Part shown: in pieces, positions 16,433 to 24,324 of the stretch
How positions within the stretch are numbered: position 1 is the stretch's first letter
Layout of the letters: the number at the start of each line of letters is the position of its first letter
NCBI GenBank assembly: GCA_018820855.1
Contig: JAHJNL010000101.1
Coordinates: forward strand, 1 to 61,870
Length of the DNA stretch: 61,870 bases
Direction of reading: 5' to 3'
Source of the DNA: Pseudomonadota bacterium
Lineage (GTDB): Bacteria; Desulfobacterota; Desulfobulbia; Desulfobulbales; Desulfocapsaceae
Translations under genes and position numbers: made by a program
The notes under the pieces: generated by a model
Told to the model about the DNA's origin: nothing
The model's database searches: none
The model's input: the letters and a program-made list of their open reading frames with translations, nothing else

Positions 16433-18220
16433 TCAAGATATGGGATTTTCCACCTCTTGAAGCATCTCTTCTATGACCTGGAGGCCGCCCTGCCAGAAAG
16501 ATGAGTTGTTCAGGTCGATGTTGAAAGGTGCCAGCAGTTCATAGGGCGATTGGCTGCCTCCTTGAGAAAGTAGGTGGAGATATTTGGGAATGAACGCAGA
16601 CCCTTTCTCCTGATAGATACGATAGAGGGAGAGGACCAGCAATTCTCCGAAGGCATAAGAATAAACATAGCCGGGAGTATGCAGAAAGTGGGGGATATAT
16701 GACCACCATATACGATAATGGTCTCCCAGGGTAACCGTATCACCGAACATTGCTTCCTGGCTCTCCATCCAGAGGGCGGAGAGGTCTTCGCTTGAGAGTT
16801 CTCCCCTATCGCGGCGACTGTTGTGAATCAGTTTTTCAAAGCGGTTCATGGAAATCTGCCGGAAGACAGTGGCAAAAATTGATTCCAGTTTCTGGCAGAT
16901 AAAGGCCTGGCGCTGGGCAGGGTTACCAAGTCGTGTCAACTGTCTGTGAAAGATAAGGAGTTCGGCAAAGACCGAGGCGGTTTCGGCGAGGACCAGAGGC
17001 GTGTCACTGTTAAAATACCCTTTTTCTTTTGCCAGATATTGATGGATGCCGTGTCCAAGTTCATGGGCGACAGTGGAAACATCACGAATGTTGCCGGTAT
17101 AGTTGACCAGAATGAAGGGGTGCGCATCCGGTACTGCCGGATGGGCAAAGGCCCCGCCGCGCTTGCCTTCAAGAAGAGGGGCATGGATCCATTTCTTCTC
17201 AAAAAAGAGTGCTGCGATGTCTGCCATCTCCGGAGAAAAGGCCCGAAATCCTTCAAGGACCATTTCTTGGCATTCCTGCCAGGGAATTGGTTGATTTGGC
17301 AGGGACTGCAGGGGTGCGTAGCGGTCATAATCCTGGAGCTTATCCAGGCCCAGCAGCTCTTTTTTCAATCTGTAATAGCGCTGGACGATATCGTAACGCT
17401 CAGTGGTGCTGGCTACCAGGGCTTGCACTGTCTGGTCATCGAGTTCGTTGGAGAGATTTCTGGCACTGATCCAGGAAGGGTAGCTGCGCAGTCGATCATC
17501 TATCATCTTTTCACTTAAGATGGTGTTGAAGATATGGGTGAGGATGTGGAGCTGACTCTGCAAGCCCTCTGTCAGTTCAATGGCCGCAGCCTTGCGCACT
17601 TCCCGGCTGTCGGCGTAGAGATCGGAAAGAACCTCTTCTTCACTTCTTTTCTTTTCACCAAACTCGAGATGGCCCATCAGTTTTTCAAAGAGGGTGAGCC
17701 AGCTGTCGCGACCCACCGGTGAAAGCTCGACCAGCAGGGTTTCTTCTGTCCGGGAAAGGAGATGGGCCGCATAACGACGGAGATTGGTGAGGTAATGACG
17801 GTATGGCGCCGTGTCTGCGGCCTCAAGGAGTCGGTCGGCGGATTTCTGATCCATCTTTGCCCATTCCAGGTCAAAAAAGACCAGCTCACGATTGACACGG
17901 CTTGCAGCTTCCTTGGTCTGTTGGAGAAAGGCTCCGGCCTCACTGTTTTTTACCTGGGTGACAAAGTTGAGAAATGCGTAGGTGTCCATGCGGCCAAGAT
18001 TGACCTGAATCCGTTCCAGACGCCGGACGGTCCGGGCAAAGACAGCAGGGTCGAGTTCTGCCAGTTTTCCGGCACAGCCCTCTTTCAGCAGCTCCGCTTC
18101 TTGCAGACAGAGGTCCAGATCGTCCTGCAGCAGTTCGTCCTGCATGGATTCATAGAGGTCTCCCAGGTTCCAAGCTATATCGGTGGTACCAAGATCATTA
18201 TTTGTAGAGGCTGATGACAT
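16433..18220 (-). CDS. pepF: Oligoendopeptidase F-type M3 metallopeptidase
   Basis: 595 residues, cytosolic zinc endopeptidase degrading short peptides. The zinc motif lies in VSTVAHELGHGIHQYL (about residue 385), with the downstream LAETASVFAE providing the third ligand glutamate. The N-terminal helical half and the closing IWWSYIPHFLHTPGYVYSYAFG region are typical of the PepF/M3B branch. Full family length, no secretion signal. ATG at 18220. Confidence 0.95.
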   Translation of the reverse strand: MSSASTNNDLGTTDIAWNLGDLYESMQDELLQDDLDLCLQEAELLKEGCAGKLAELDPAVFARTVRRLERIQVNLGRMDTYAFLNFVTQVKNSEAGAFLQQTKEAASRVNRELVFFDLEWAKMDQKSADRLLEAADTAPYRHYLTNLRRYAAHLLSRTEETLLVELSPVGRDSWLTLFEKLMGHLEFGEKKRSEEEVLSDLYADSREVRKAAAIELTEGLQSQLHILTHIFNTILSEKMIDDRLRSYPSWISARNLSNELDDQTVQALVASTTERYDIVQRYYRLKKELLGLDKLQDYDRYAPLQSLPNQPIPWQECQEMVLEGFRAFSPEMADIAALFFEKKWIHAPLLEGKRGGAFAHPAVPDAHPFILVNYTGNIRDVSTVAHELGHGIHQYLAKEKGYFNSDTPLVLAETASVFAELLIFHRQLTRLGNPAQRQAFICQKLESIFATVFRQISMNRFEKLIHNSRRDRGELSSEDLSALWMESQEAMFGDTVTLGDHYRIWWSYIPHFLHTPGYVYSYAFGELLVLSLYRIYQEKGSAFIPKYLHLLSQGGSQSPYELLAPFNIDLNNSSFWQGGLQVIEEMLQEVENPIS

Positions 18221-18335
18221 GGAAAAATCCTTTGCAAAATTAAGGGATTGAGTAAGTGAATTTCGGTTGATTTTTTATAGCAGGTCTCCAGTTATTTTCA
18301 AGCTTGGAAAACAAATGGTGTCCCTGACCATCCCT

Positions 18336-18827
18336 TTATTGTTCGATGAATTCAACAACGGTAAAAGAGCTAAAGAACCAGTCTCCCTCTGATTTCGTTA
18401 CAGTAATATTCATCTCATAGGCGTCAGTAAAACGATTGTCTTTTGTTTTTCCCTCAAGACGAAGAGTAGTCATTATTTCAGCCCTGTCATCATCAGGAAA
18501 GTCGATGACAGTGTCATGAAAATCGAACCGCGTGTTGGCCAGCATTTTTTTCATCATGAGAATATGGTCGCTGATGTCTTTCTTGTTGAAATCACGATTG
18601 ATATTGAAAGATTTAACCTGGATTCGGCATGGATTACTGCACAGCTTTGCTGACAGAGCAGCTTTCTTTAGCGTCTCAATGCTTCCTTCTTCCCTTGACG
18701 AAGAACAGTAGTCAGCCAATGAGGCAAGGTTGCGCCGAATCTTTTTCTCGTCATTTGGCAGGAAGAAAAGAGTTCCACCTGCAACGAGCAGGATTGCCAG
18801 GAGAATCAGAAAGTTTCTGTTCTTCAT
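18336..18827 (-). CDS. Membrane-anchored uncharacterised protein, NTF2-like fold suggested
   Basis: 163 residues. One N-terminal hydrophobic segment (residues 6-24) is a signal anchor; the rest is predicted outside the cytoplasm. The alternation of helices followed by strands (AEIMTTLRLEGKTKDNRF, DAYEMNITVTKSEGDWFFSSFTVVEF) resembles NTF2/SnoaL-like domains, which is inference. The start codon overlaps the lepB stop (ATGA), so the protein is translationally coupled to signal peptidase. Confidence 0.8.
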   Translation of the reverse strand: MKNRNFLILLAILLVAGGTLFFLPNDEKKIRRNLASLADYCSSSREEGSIETLKKAALSAKLCSNPCRIQVKSFNINRDFNKKDISDHILMMKKMLANTRFDFHDTVIDFPDDDRAEIMTTLRLEGKTKDNRFTDAYEMNITVTKSEGDWFFSSFTVVEFIEQ

Positions 18828-19321
18828 AAGACGACTCCTCCAACGATACGGTTCATCCTCACCTGACCAAAACGATGGCGGGCCATGGGTGTTCCGCGAT
18901 TGTCACCAACTACATAGACATGGCCGGGGTCTATGGTTCTCATGGCAAGGTTCCAGTCGGAATGATGATGGACATAGGGCTCCTTAATCTGATTTCCATT
19001 TACAAACAGTTTCCCTTGCCGGAATTCAACCGTCTCGCCTGGCAGAGCAATAATACGTTTCAGTAACATTACACTCCGTCCTGTGAAACGGACAGTGACC
19101 ACGTCAAAGCGCTGCACCGGTGAAAAGAGATACTGCGGCCGCCAGCAGAAGGCAAAGGCGCCGTCCCGGTAGGTGGGCTCCATGCTATGTCCCTGGATGC
19201 GCAGGGGGATAAGGAGATAGCCAAAAATCAGATAACAGGTAAGACCCAACACGACCAGACGAAGGAGGTACCGTCTGGTCAGGGAGGGGAAAAAAAATCG
19301 GCGAATTATAGGGGAAGACAT
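18824..19321 (-). CDS. lepB: Signal peptidase I
   Basis: 165 residues, a compact S26 leader peptidase. One N-terminal membrane segment (about 19-40) is followed by the nucleophile in RIQGHSMEPT (Ser46) and the general base in LLKRIIALPGE (Lys88). The VYVVGDNRGTPMARHRFGQV box E is present. The protein is much shorter than E. coli LepB and has one membrane span, as in many Gram-positive and delta enzymes. ATG at 19321; a divergent histidine kinase gene starts 281 bases away. Confidence 0.94.
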   Translation of the reverse strand: MSSPIIRRFFFPSLTRRYLLRLVVLGLTCYLIFGYLLIPLRIQGHSMEPTYRDGAFAFCWRPQYLFSPVQRFDVVTVRFTGRSVMLLKRIIALPGETVEFRQGKLFVNGNQIKEPYVHHHSDWNLAMRTIDPGHVYVVGDNRGTPMARHRFGQVRMNRIVGGVVL

Positions 19322-19602
19322 GGCATATCAAAGAGTGACGTTAGAAGGAAAGAGACCAATATACCCCCTCATTGCAGAGGAGAGTGGTTACACGCTGTTA
19401 TTCCAGGGTCTTTCAGTAATAGTCTACGTGACTTGCGTTGAGAAGTCAAAGAAGTGAGGTGTTTTCATATTCTTTTGACACGCCTTTCTTTGGCAAAAGG
19501 AGAAAAAATTATGTCCAGGATTTTTCTCATGATATAGTGAAAAATATGAAGAAAGTATTCCTGTTCAGGACATAAAATATCCTTCTCCGATCTTTTCAGT
19601 TG

Positions 19603-21909
19603 ATGAAAATTCGTATCCTTCTCATTGTTGGCCTCTTTGCTTTGGCCTTTACTCCCCTGCTGGTCTTCATGGGCTTGAATCTGCCACGGGTACTGGCACA
19701 CTTCAGAGTTGCTGAAGAAAACAGGCAGCTCCTGGTGATTCAGAAGAATGCCGGGGAGATTGCTATGGAAATGAAGTGGCGTCAGGAGAGTCTGAGGGCT
19801 CTGAGTTTTAATGCCGGTGTTGTTGACTTGGTCAGACACACATCCGGAGACATTCCCAGGCAGGTCTTGAGAAGGCGTGTGGGGAAAATGGTTGCCAAGT
19901 GGTACCAGGAGAATCCTGAGGTACTGGCTATGCGACTTTTTGATCGACAGGGATTGGAACAGTATGTCATGCAGCGGGGCAGTGACGGGGTATTGGCTGT
20001 GCTTCCGGAGAGGGAAGCCAACTCCACTCGCATACCATCTCTGATTGCTTTGGCGGATCAGTATTCTGACAGTAAAGTGTTTTCTTTCGGCTTTGATTTC
20101 GTTGATGGCATAGGTGATGAGCAGTATCCTGTTATGCAGCTGGGAGTGGGGCTTCTGAACCAGGGAGAAGTGGTCGGTGTTTCCTGTCTTTATTTGAACA
20201 TTTCTCCCATGTTGCAGCGTTATTCCGGGTCGTTGCTTCAATACTCAACAGATGAACATAAATATGTTCCGTTTACTGCGTCCGTTTCTTCAGCAGATAA
20301 TATTTATTTTCCGATTGAAACAGATCTCATTGAACCACGATTGGTCAAAGACAGGGACGGACAGCCACAGGCACTCATTCCTTTTTTTGTGGATGGTCAT
20401 CTGCACGATAATGTGTTCCTTGCCTATCCGATAAATGCCGGAAACACGATGGTTTGGGTTCAAAAATGGCAGAGACAGATGATCTTTCTCTTGGGCCTTG
20501 TTTTCCTGGGTGTCTGTCTGGTTGCCATGAAATTATCTGCTGTAATTGATGCCTTTGCCCAGGAACTGTTTGCTGCATTTCATGCTCTGCTCCATAACCA
20601 GACGCCTCTGGCCTTTTCCTGGTCAGGACCAAAGGAACTGAAAAGTCTGAGCCGGGATCTCAACAGTCTTTCTCAGCAGTATATAGAAAGTCTCAAGGCA
20701 CAAGAAGAGATGAGACTGGAAATCCGAAAAATGGAAAGACAGTTGAGGCAGTCGCAGAAGATGAAGGCACTTGGGCTGTTAGCTGGTGGGGTGGCTCATG
20801 ACCTCAATAATATCCTTTCAGGTATTATCAGTTACCCGCAATTGCTTCTCTTGCAGCTACCGAAAGACAGCGAATTGCGAGCACCTATCGTTGAGATTCA
20901 GCGTTCAGGAGAACGGGCAGCGGCCGTGGTGGCAGACCTGCTGACTGTTGCACGCGGGGTTGCCAGTAAAAAAGAACAGTGTGAACTCAACTGGCTGTGC
21001 CGCGAATATCTTGAATCGCCTGAGTGTGTTGTCCTGAAAAAACATCACCCGCAGGTCTCCTGTGTGAGCCGATTTGCTCCCGAGGAACTTCCTGTCTTCT
21101 GCTCTCCAGTACATGTCAAGAAAGCCCTCATGAACCTGGTAACCAATGCTGCCGAGTCCATTAAGGAAGGAGGGGAGATTGTCATTTCCACGAGAAGGGA
21201 ACAGCGAGGTGGGAAAAAGGGACAGAAAACAGGCATGTTGCCTATAGATTATGGTGTGTTGCAGATTCAAGACAATGGCCCCGGAATTGCTGAAAAGGAT
21301 ATTGAACATATCTTTGAGCCGTTCTACAGCAAGAAGAAGATGGGGAGGAGCGGTACAGGCCTTGGTCTGACCGTGGTCTGGAACACCATGCATGATCATG
21401 ACGGTGAGGTTCAGGTCACGAGCAGTGCCGCGGGGGGGACATGCTTTGAACTCTTTTTTCCTTTGTCTCAGGGGGGAGCAACCGGTTATGTGATGAAAGC
21501 TGAGGAGCTGGATCTGCAGGGAAATGGTGAACGTATCCTGGTCATTGATGACGAAGCCCAGCAAAGAGATCTGGCTGTCAGGATCTTGAGTGTTTACGGG
21601 TATCAGGCAGAGAGTGTTGCCTCAGGTGAAGAAGCAGTGGAGTTTGTAAAGCATCAGGAGAGTGATCTGCTGCTACTGGATATGATCATGGACCCGGGAA
21701 TAAACGGCTATGAAACGTATCGTCAAATCCTGGAGATTAGGCCACAGCAGAAGGCGATACTCGTCAGTGGTTTCTCCGAAAGTCTGAACGTTGAGCACAT
21801 GAAAAATCTGGGGGCAGCAGAGTTTGTAAGAAAACCGTATTCCATGGAAACCCTGGCCCTGGCCGTCAAGGCCGCACTGGGGCCCAAAGGGGGCGCTTCC
21901 CAGCACTGA
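19603..21909 (+). CDS. Hybrid sensor histidine kinase with C-terminal receiver
   Basis: 768 residues. Membrane segment at 4-25, periplasmic sensor (about 30-285, Cache-like in layout), second segment at about 292-310, coiled linker, then HisKA with phospho-His399 in LLAGGVAHDLNN. The HATPase domain (about 495-625) has NLVTNAAESI, IQDNGPGI, FEPFYSKK and GTGLGLTVV. The receiver (about 643-768) has VIDDE and phospho-acceptor Asp693 in LLLLDMIMD and Lys in FVRKPYS. No DNA-binding partner is adjacent; phosphotransfer may end at the internal receiver or go elsewhere. A TTG directly precedes the chosen ATG. Confidence 0.93.
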   Translation: MKIRILLIVGLFALAFTPLLVFMGLNLPRVLAHFRVAEENRQLLVIQKNAGEIAMEMKWRQESLRALSFNAGVVDLVRHTSGDIPRQVLRRRVGKMVAKWYQENPEVLAMRLFDRQGLEQYVMQRGSDGVLAVLPEREANSTRIPSLIALADQYSDSKVFSFGFDFVDGIGDEQYPVMQLGVGLLNQGEVVGVSCLYLNISPMLQRYSGSLLQYSTDEHKYVPFTASVSSADNIYFPIETDLIEPRLVKDRDGQPQALIPFFVDGHLHDNVFLAYPINAGNTMVWVQKWQRQMIFLLGLVFLGVCLVAMKLSAVIDAFAQELFAAFHALLHNQTPLAFSWSGPKELKSLSRDLNSLSQQYIESLKAQEEMRLEIRKMERQLRQSQKMKALGLLAGGVAHDLNNILSGIISYPQLLLLQLPKDSELRAPIVEIQRSGERAAAVVADLLTVARGVASKKEQCELNWLCREYLESPECVVLKKHHPQVSCVSRFAPEELPVFCSPVHVKKALMNLVTNAAESIKEGGEIVISTRREQRGGKKGQKTGMLPIDYGVLQIQDNGPGIAEKDIEHIFEPFYSKKKMGRSGTGLGLTVVWNTMHDHDGEVQVTSSAAGGTCFELFFPLSQGGATGYVMKAEELDLQGNGERILVIDDEAQQRDLAVRILSVYGYQAESVASGEEAVEFVKHQESDLLLLDMIMDPGINGYETYRQILEIRPQQKAILVSGFSESLNVEHMKNLGAAEFVRKPYSMETLALAVKAALGPKGGASQH

Positions 21910-22023
21910 TCATGTGTCGCTATTCTTATATATGTCTTTGCAGGTGAGAGAGACAGGTAGCTCTTTGGTACCTTGTGGTTAAGAAAGGAAAAAGCCGGAA
22001 CCTTAATTATATTTTGTTTGTAT

Positions 22024-22686
22024 TCACCTTTTTTTGGGGACGGTGATCCGGATCTCGATTTCTTTGATATCGCCGCTGTTGACCTTGAGGGATTCGACAA
22101 AACCGGTAATGGATCCTGCTAAGGCATCCTGAACAAAATCTTTCATTGGTACACGGCTGCCATTGACCAGAAGAGTGGTGTGGTCTGTTCCATTTCCGGT
22201 ATCCTGGAGGAATCTTTTCTCTATAAACGAGGCGATTTCTGCTGCTTCATTGAGGCGGAAAATATAGTCGCCGCTGATCTTTTCATTGGTGGCTACGGCG
22301 ATTACGCCGCTAACCTGATCACGCAGAAGTTCCTTGCTGTTGCGGAAGACTTCAATTTTGGCGACCTGTCTCGCCTCCTTGAAACCCTCACCGATGACGA
22401 TGTCCACCTCGGGGAAATAGCGATAGGCCAGTGTGGTCAGGGAGTAGCCGCTGTTGTCAGTCATCATGACTATCTGGTCCGGGGCCACCAGCAGCACGGA
22501 ATCTGCCCCGGCCTTGCGGTGGGTATCGGTGTCTGAACCAGGTGTATCAAAGACGATACCCGTTTCCTTGGTGGATTTGATTACGGCAACCCGATAGCCG
22601 AGCTGTTTGAGATGGCGGACCACCTGTGAAGCCAGGGTGGTTTTACCGCTGTCGTGCCAGCCGATAAAGGTGACAATGGGGAGCAT
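22024..22686 (-). CDS. mobB: Molybdopterin-guanine dinucleotide biosynthesis protein MobB
   Basis: 220 residues, GTP-binding partner of MobA in making the MGD cofactor. P-loop GWHDSGKTTLAS near residues 9-20, followed by VAVIKSTKETG, DTPGSDTDTHRKAGAD and VIGEGFKEARQVAKIEV, all family landmarks. The C-terminal 60 residues extend beyond the usual MobB core. It lies immediately downstream of the FDH operon on the same strand but past a terminator, so it probably has its own promoter. Context supports a role in FDH cofactor assembly. Confidence 0.94.
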   Translation of the reverse strand: MLPIVTFIGWHDSGKTTLASQVVRHLKQLGYRVAVIKSTKETGIVFDTPGSDTDTHRKAGADSVLLVAPDQIVMMTDNSGYSLTTLAYRYFPEVDIVIGEGFKEARQVAKIEVFRNSKELLRDQVSGVIAVATNEKISGDYIFRLNEAAEIASFIEKRFLQDTGNGTDHTTLLVNGSRVPMKDFVQDALAGSITGFVESLKVNSGDIKEIEIRITVPKKR

Positions 22687-22790
22687 AAAAAAACCTCAGA
22701 AAATAAAACAGTGCTAAATTGGTGGGAGTATTTACTGGTATTTTAAGAAGATTATCTTATCTGGCAGGAAACAGCAAGCAGGGTTTGAAA

Positions 22791-22823
22791 AAGAGCCCTC
22801 TCCCCATTGCTGCAGGGAGAGGG
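22791..22823 (-). terminator. Intrinsic terminator of the FDH operon
   Basis: Arms CCCTCTCCC and GGGAGAGGG (22796-22804 and 22815-22823) form 9 bp; in the minus-strand RNA a CTCUUUUUC tract follows. It starts about ten bases after the stop of the gamma subunit. Confidence 0.85.
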
Positions 22824-22832
22824 GTGTTAGTT

Positions 22833-23699
22833 TTAGATTTTAAATCTGGGGTGAAGAATTTTCAGCTCTGCCTCAGGTTTGTAGCCGCTGATCATACTGT
22901 GGATAGCGCCTTTGATGGCAAAGAGAGACATGTAGAGATGGACAAAAAATACTGCTACCATAACGGCTCCCAGAGCATTATGTATGATTGCCGAGAGTCG
23001 CAGGGTATCAGGGGATCCCTGAAAAGAATAAAGAAAATAGCCGGTGACGGCCATGGCCGCACCGCCCATGGTTGCCAACCAGAACCAGCATTTCTGTCCG
23101 GCATTGAATCTGCCGGCCGGCACCGGTTTTTTCTCCTTACTGAGATAGCCGCCCAGGATCAGCATCCACAAGAAATCATAGGGCGTAAAGATCATGTCTT
23201 TGGCCCAGATGAGAAGCATGAACACGGCGCTCCCGGAAAAGACTACTGCCGAGATAAGGTGAACGATTCTGCCACTGCGTGGCAGAGTCCCGCCACCTAC
23301 CCATGAGCCGAAGATGATAAGTAAGCCGGTAATCACAAGCAGAGCAAAGGAGATGCCGGCAACCCAGTGAATACATCGGGCAAAAAGGTTGAAATAATAG
23401 ACTTGTTTTCCCTCGTGGGAAAACACCATTGGCCCGATGACAATGTAATGGAGCAAAAAAATCAGGGGCACAACGGTTATCACCAGAAGAAAAATCTGGG
23501 AAAAAAGCTTACTCTGCAGTGAGGTAAAGAGCTGCCCGTACTGCTGCCAGTCTCCAGTGAATAAACCGTTGATTTCGTGAAAGGCAGCGGTTGATGGACC
23601 CGGGCTGAAGCTTGTTAGTAGCTGTCCTTGTGACTGGGCAATGGCCAGTGCGGCCATTGCCCAGAAAAGGATGCAGCCTGGAAGAATGAGTTTCTTCAT
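22833..23699 (-). CDS. fdnI: Formate dehydrogenase gamma subunit, cytochrome b556 type
   Basis: 288 residues, membrane di-haem cytochrome b that takes electrons from the beta subunit towards quinone. An N-terminal hydrophobic segment with signal-peptide character precedes four membrane helices. Histidines suited for haem ligation are in ARCIHWVAG, IVHLISAV, IIHNALG and FFVHLYMS. ATG 23699 follows GAGG at six bases; the frame is open further upstream into the beta-subunit gene but that part is the overlap of a neighbour's antisense-free coding and is not used. Twenty-two bases separate it from the beta subunit. Confidence 0.93.
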   Translation of the reverse strand: MKKLILPGCILFWAMAALAIAQSQGQLLTSFSPGPSTAAFHEINGLFTGDWQQYGQLFTSLQSKLFSQIFLLVITVVPLIFLLHYIVIGPMVFSHEGKQVYYFNLFARCIHWVAGISFALLVITGLLIIFGSWVGGGTLPRSGRIVHLISAVVFSGSAVFMLLIWAKDMIFTPYDFLWMLILGGYLSKEKKPVPAGRFNAGQKCWFWLATMGGAAMAVTGYFLYSFQGSPDTLRLSAIIHNALGAVMVAVFFVHLYMSLFAIKGAIHSMISGYKPEAELKILHPRFKI

Positions 23700-23721
23700 G
23701 AACATCCTCGTAAAGGGATTA

Positions 23722-24306
23722 TTATTTTTTGTAGGCCTTGTCCCAGCCCCAGGCGTTTGTGCCTGAACCGCGTTTGAAGACGCGTTCTCGGTACACGTCA
23801 GCCACCTCGTCAGCGTCCCCTGCCAGCAGGGACTTGGTTGCACACATGGCGGCGCAAAGCGGTACCTTGCCCTCGGCGATTCGGTTTTGTCCATAGAGAG
23901 TTTTTTCTTTCTCGCTGAACGTCTCCTCAGGGCCGCCGGCACAGAAGGTACATTTATCCATGGCACCACGTGCCCCGAATACCTGGCCACTTGGAAACTG
24001 CGGCGCACCGAACGGGCAGGCCATGAAACAGTAGCCACAGCCGATACAGGTGTCTTTGCTGACCAGCACAATACCGTCGTCGCGCTGGTAGATGGCATCC
24101 ACTGGACATACTGCTATACAGGGTGCATCTGCACAGTGCATGCAGGCAACCGAGATTGATTTTTCTCCCGGTTTGCCCTGGTTGATGGTAATTACTCTGC
24201 GTCGATTGACACCTACCGGTATGTGGTGACCCTCTTTGCAAGCCACCACACAACCACTACAGTCAATACAACGCTCTATGTCACATAAAAATTTCATGCG
24301 TCCCAT
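23722..24306 (-). CDS. fdnH: Formate dehydrogenase beta subunit, four [4Fe-4S] ferredoxin
   Basis: 194 residues. Cysteine groups CIDCSGCVVAC, CMHCADAPCIAVCPVDAI, CIGCGYCFMACPFGAP and the split CTFC...CAAMC supply four clusters linking the catalytic subunit to the cytochrome. It lacks the C-terminal membrane helix of E. coli FdnH, so anchoring must come through the gamma subunit. It starts 18 bases after the alpha subunit. Confidence 0.93.
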   Translation of the reverse strand: MGRMKFLCDIERCIDCSGCVVACKEGHHIPVGVNRRRVITINQGKPGEKSISVACMHCADAPCIAVCPVDAIYQRDDGIVLVSKDTCIGCGYCFMACPFGAPQFPSGQVFGARGAMDKCTFCAGGPEETFSEKEKTLYGQNRIAEGKVPLCAAMCATKSLLAGDADEVADVYRERVFKRGSGTNAWGWDKAYKK

Positions 24307-24324
24307 TTCTTATTCCTCCCTGGG

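Noticed and set aside
23700-24098. Extension of FDH gamma reading frame into the beta-subunit gene
   Set aside because: The extra 133 codons are an out-of-frame reading of the beta-subunit gene; MKKLILPG at 23699 has its own ribosome site and signal-like start.
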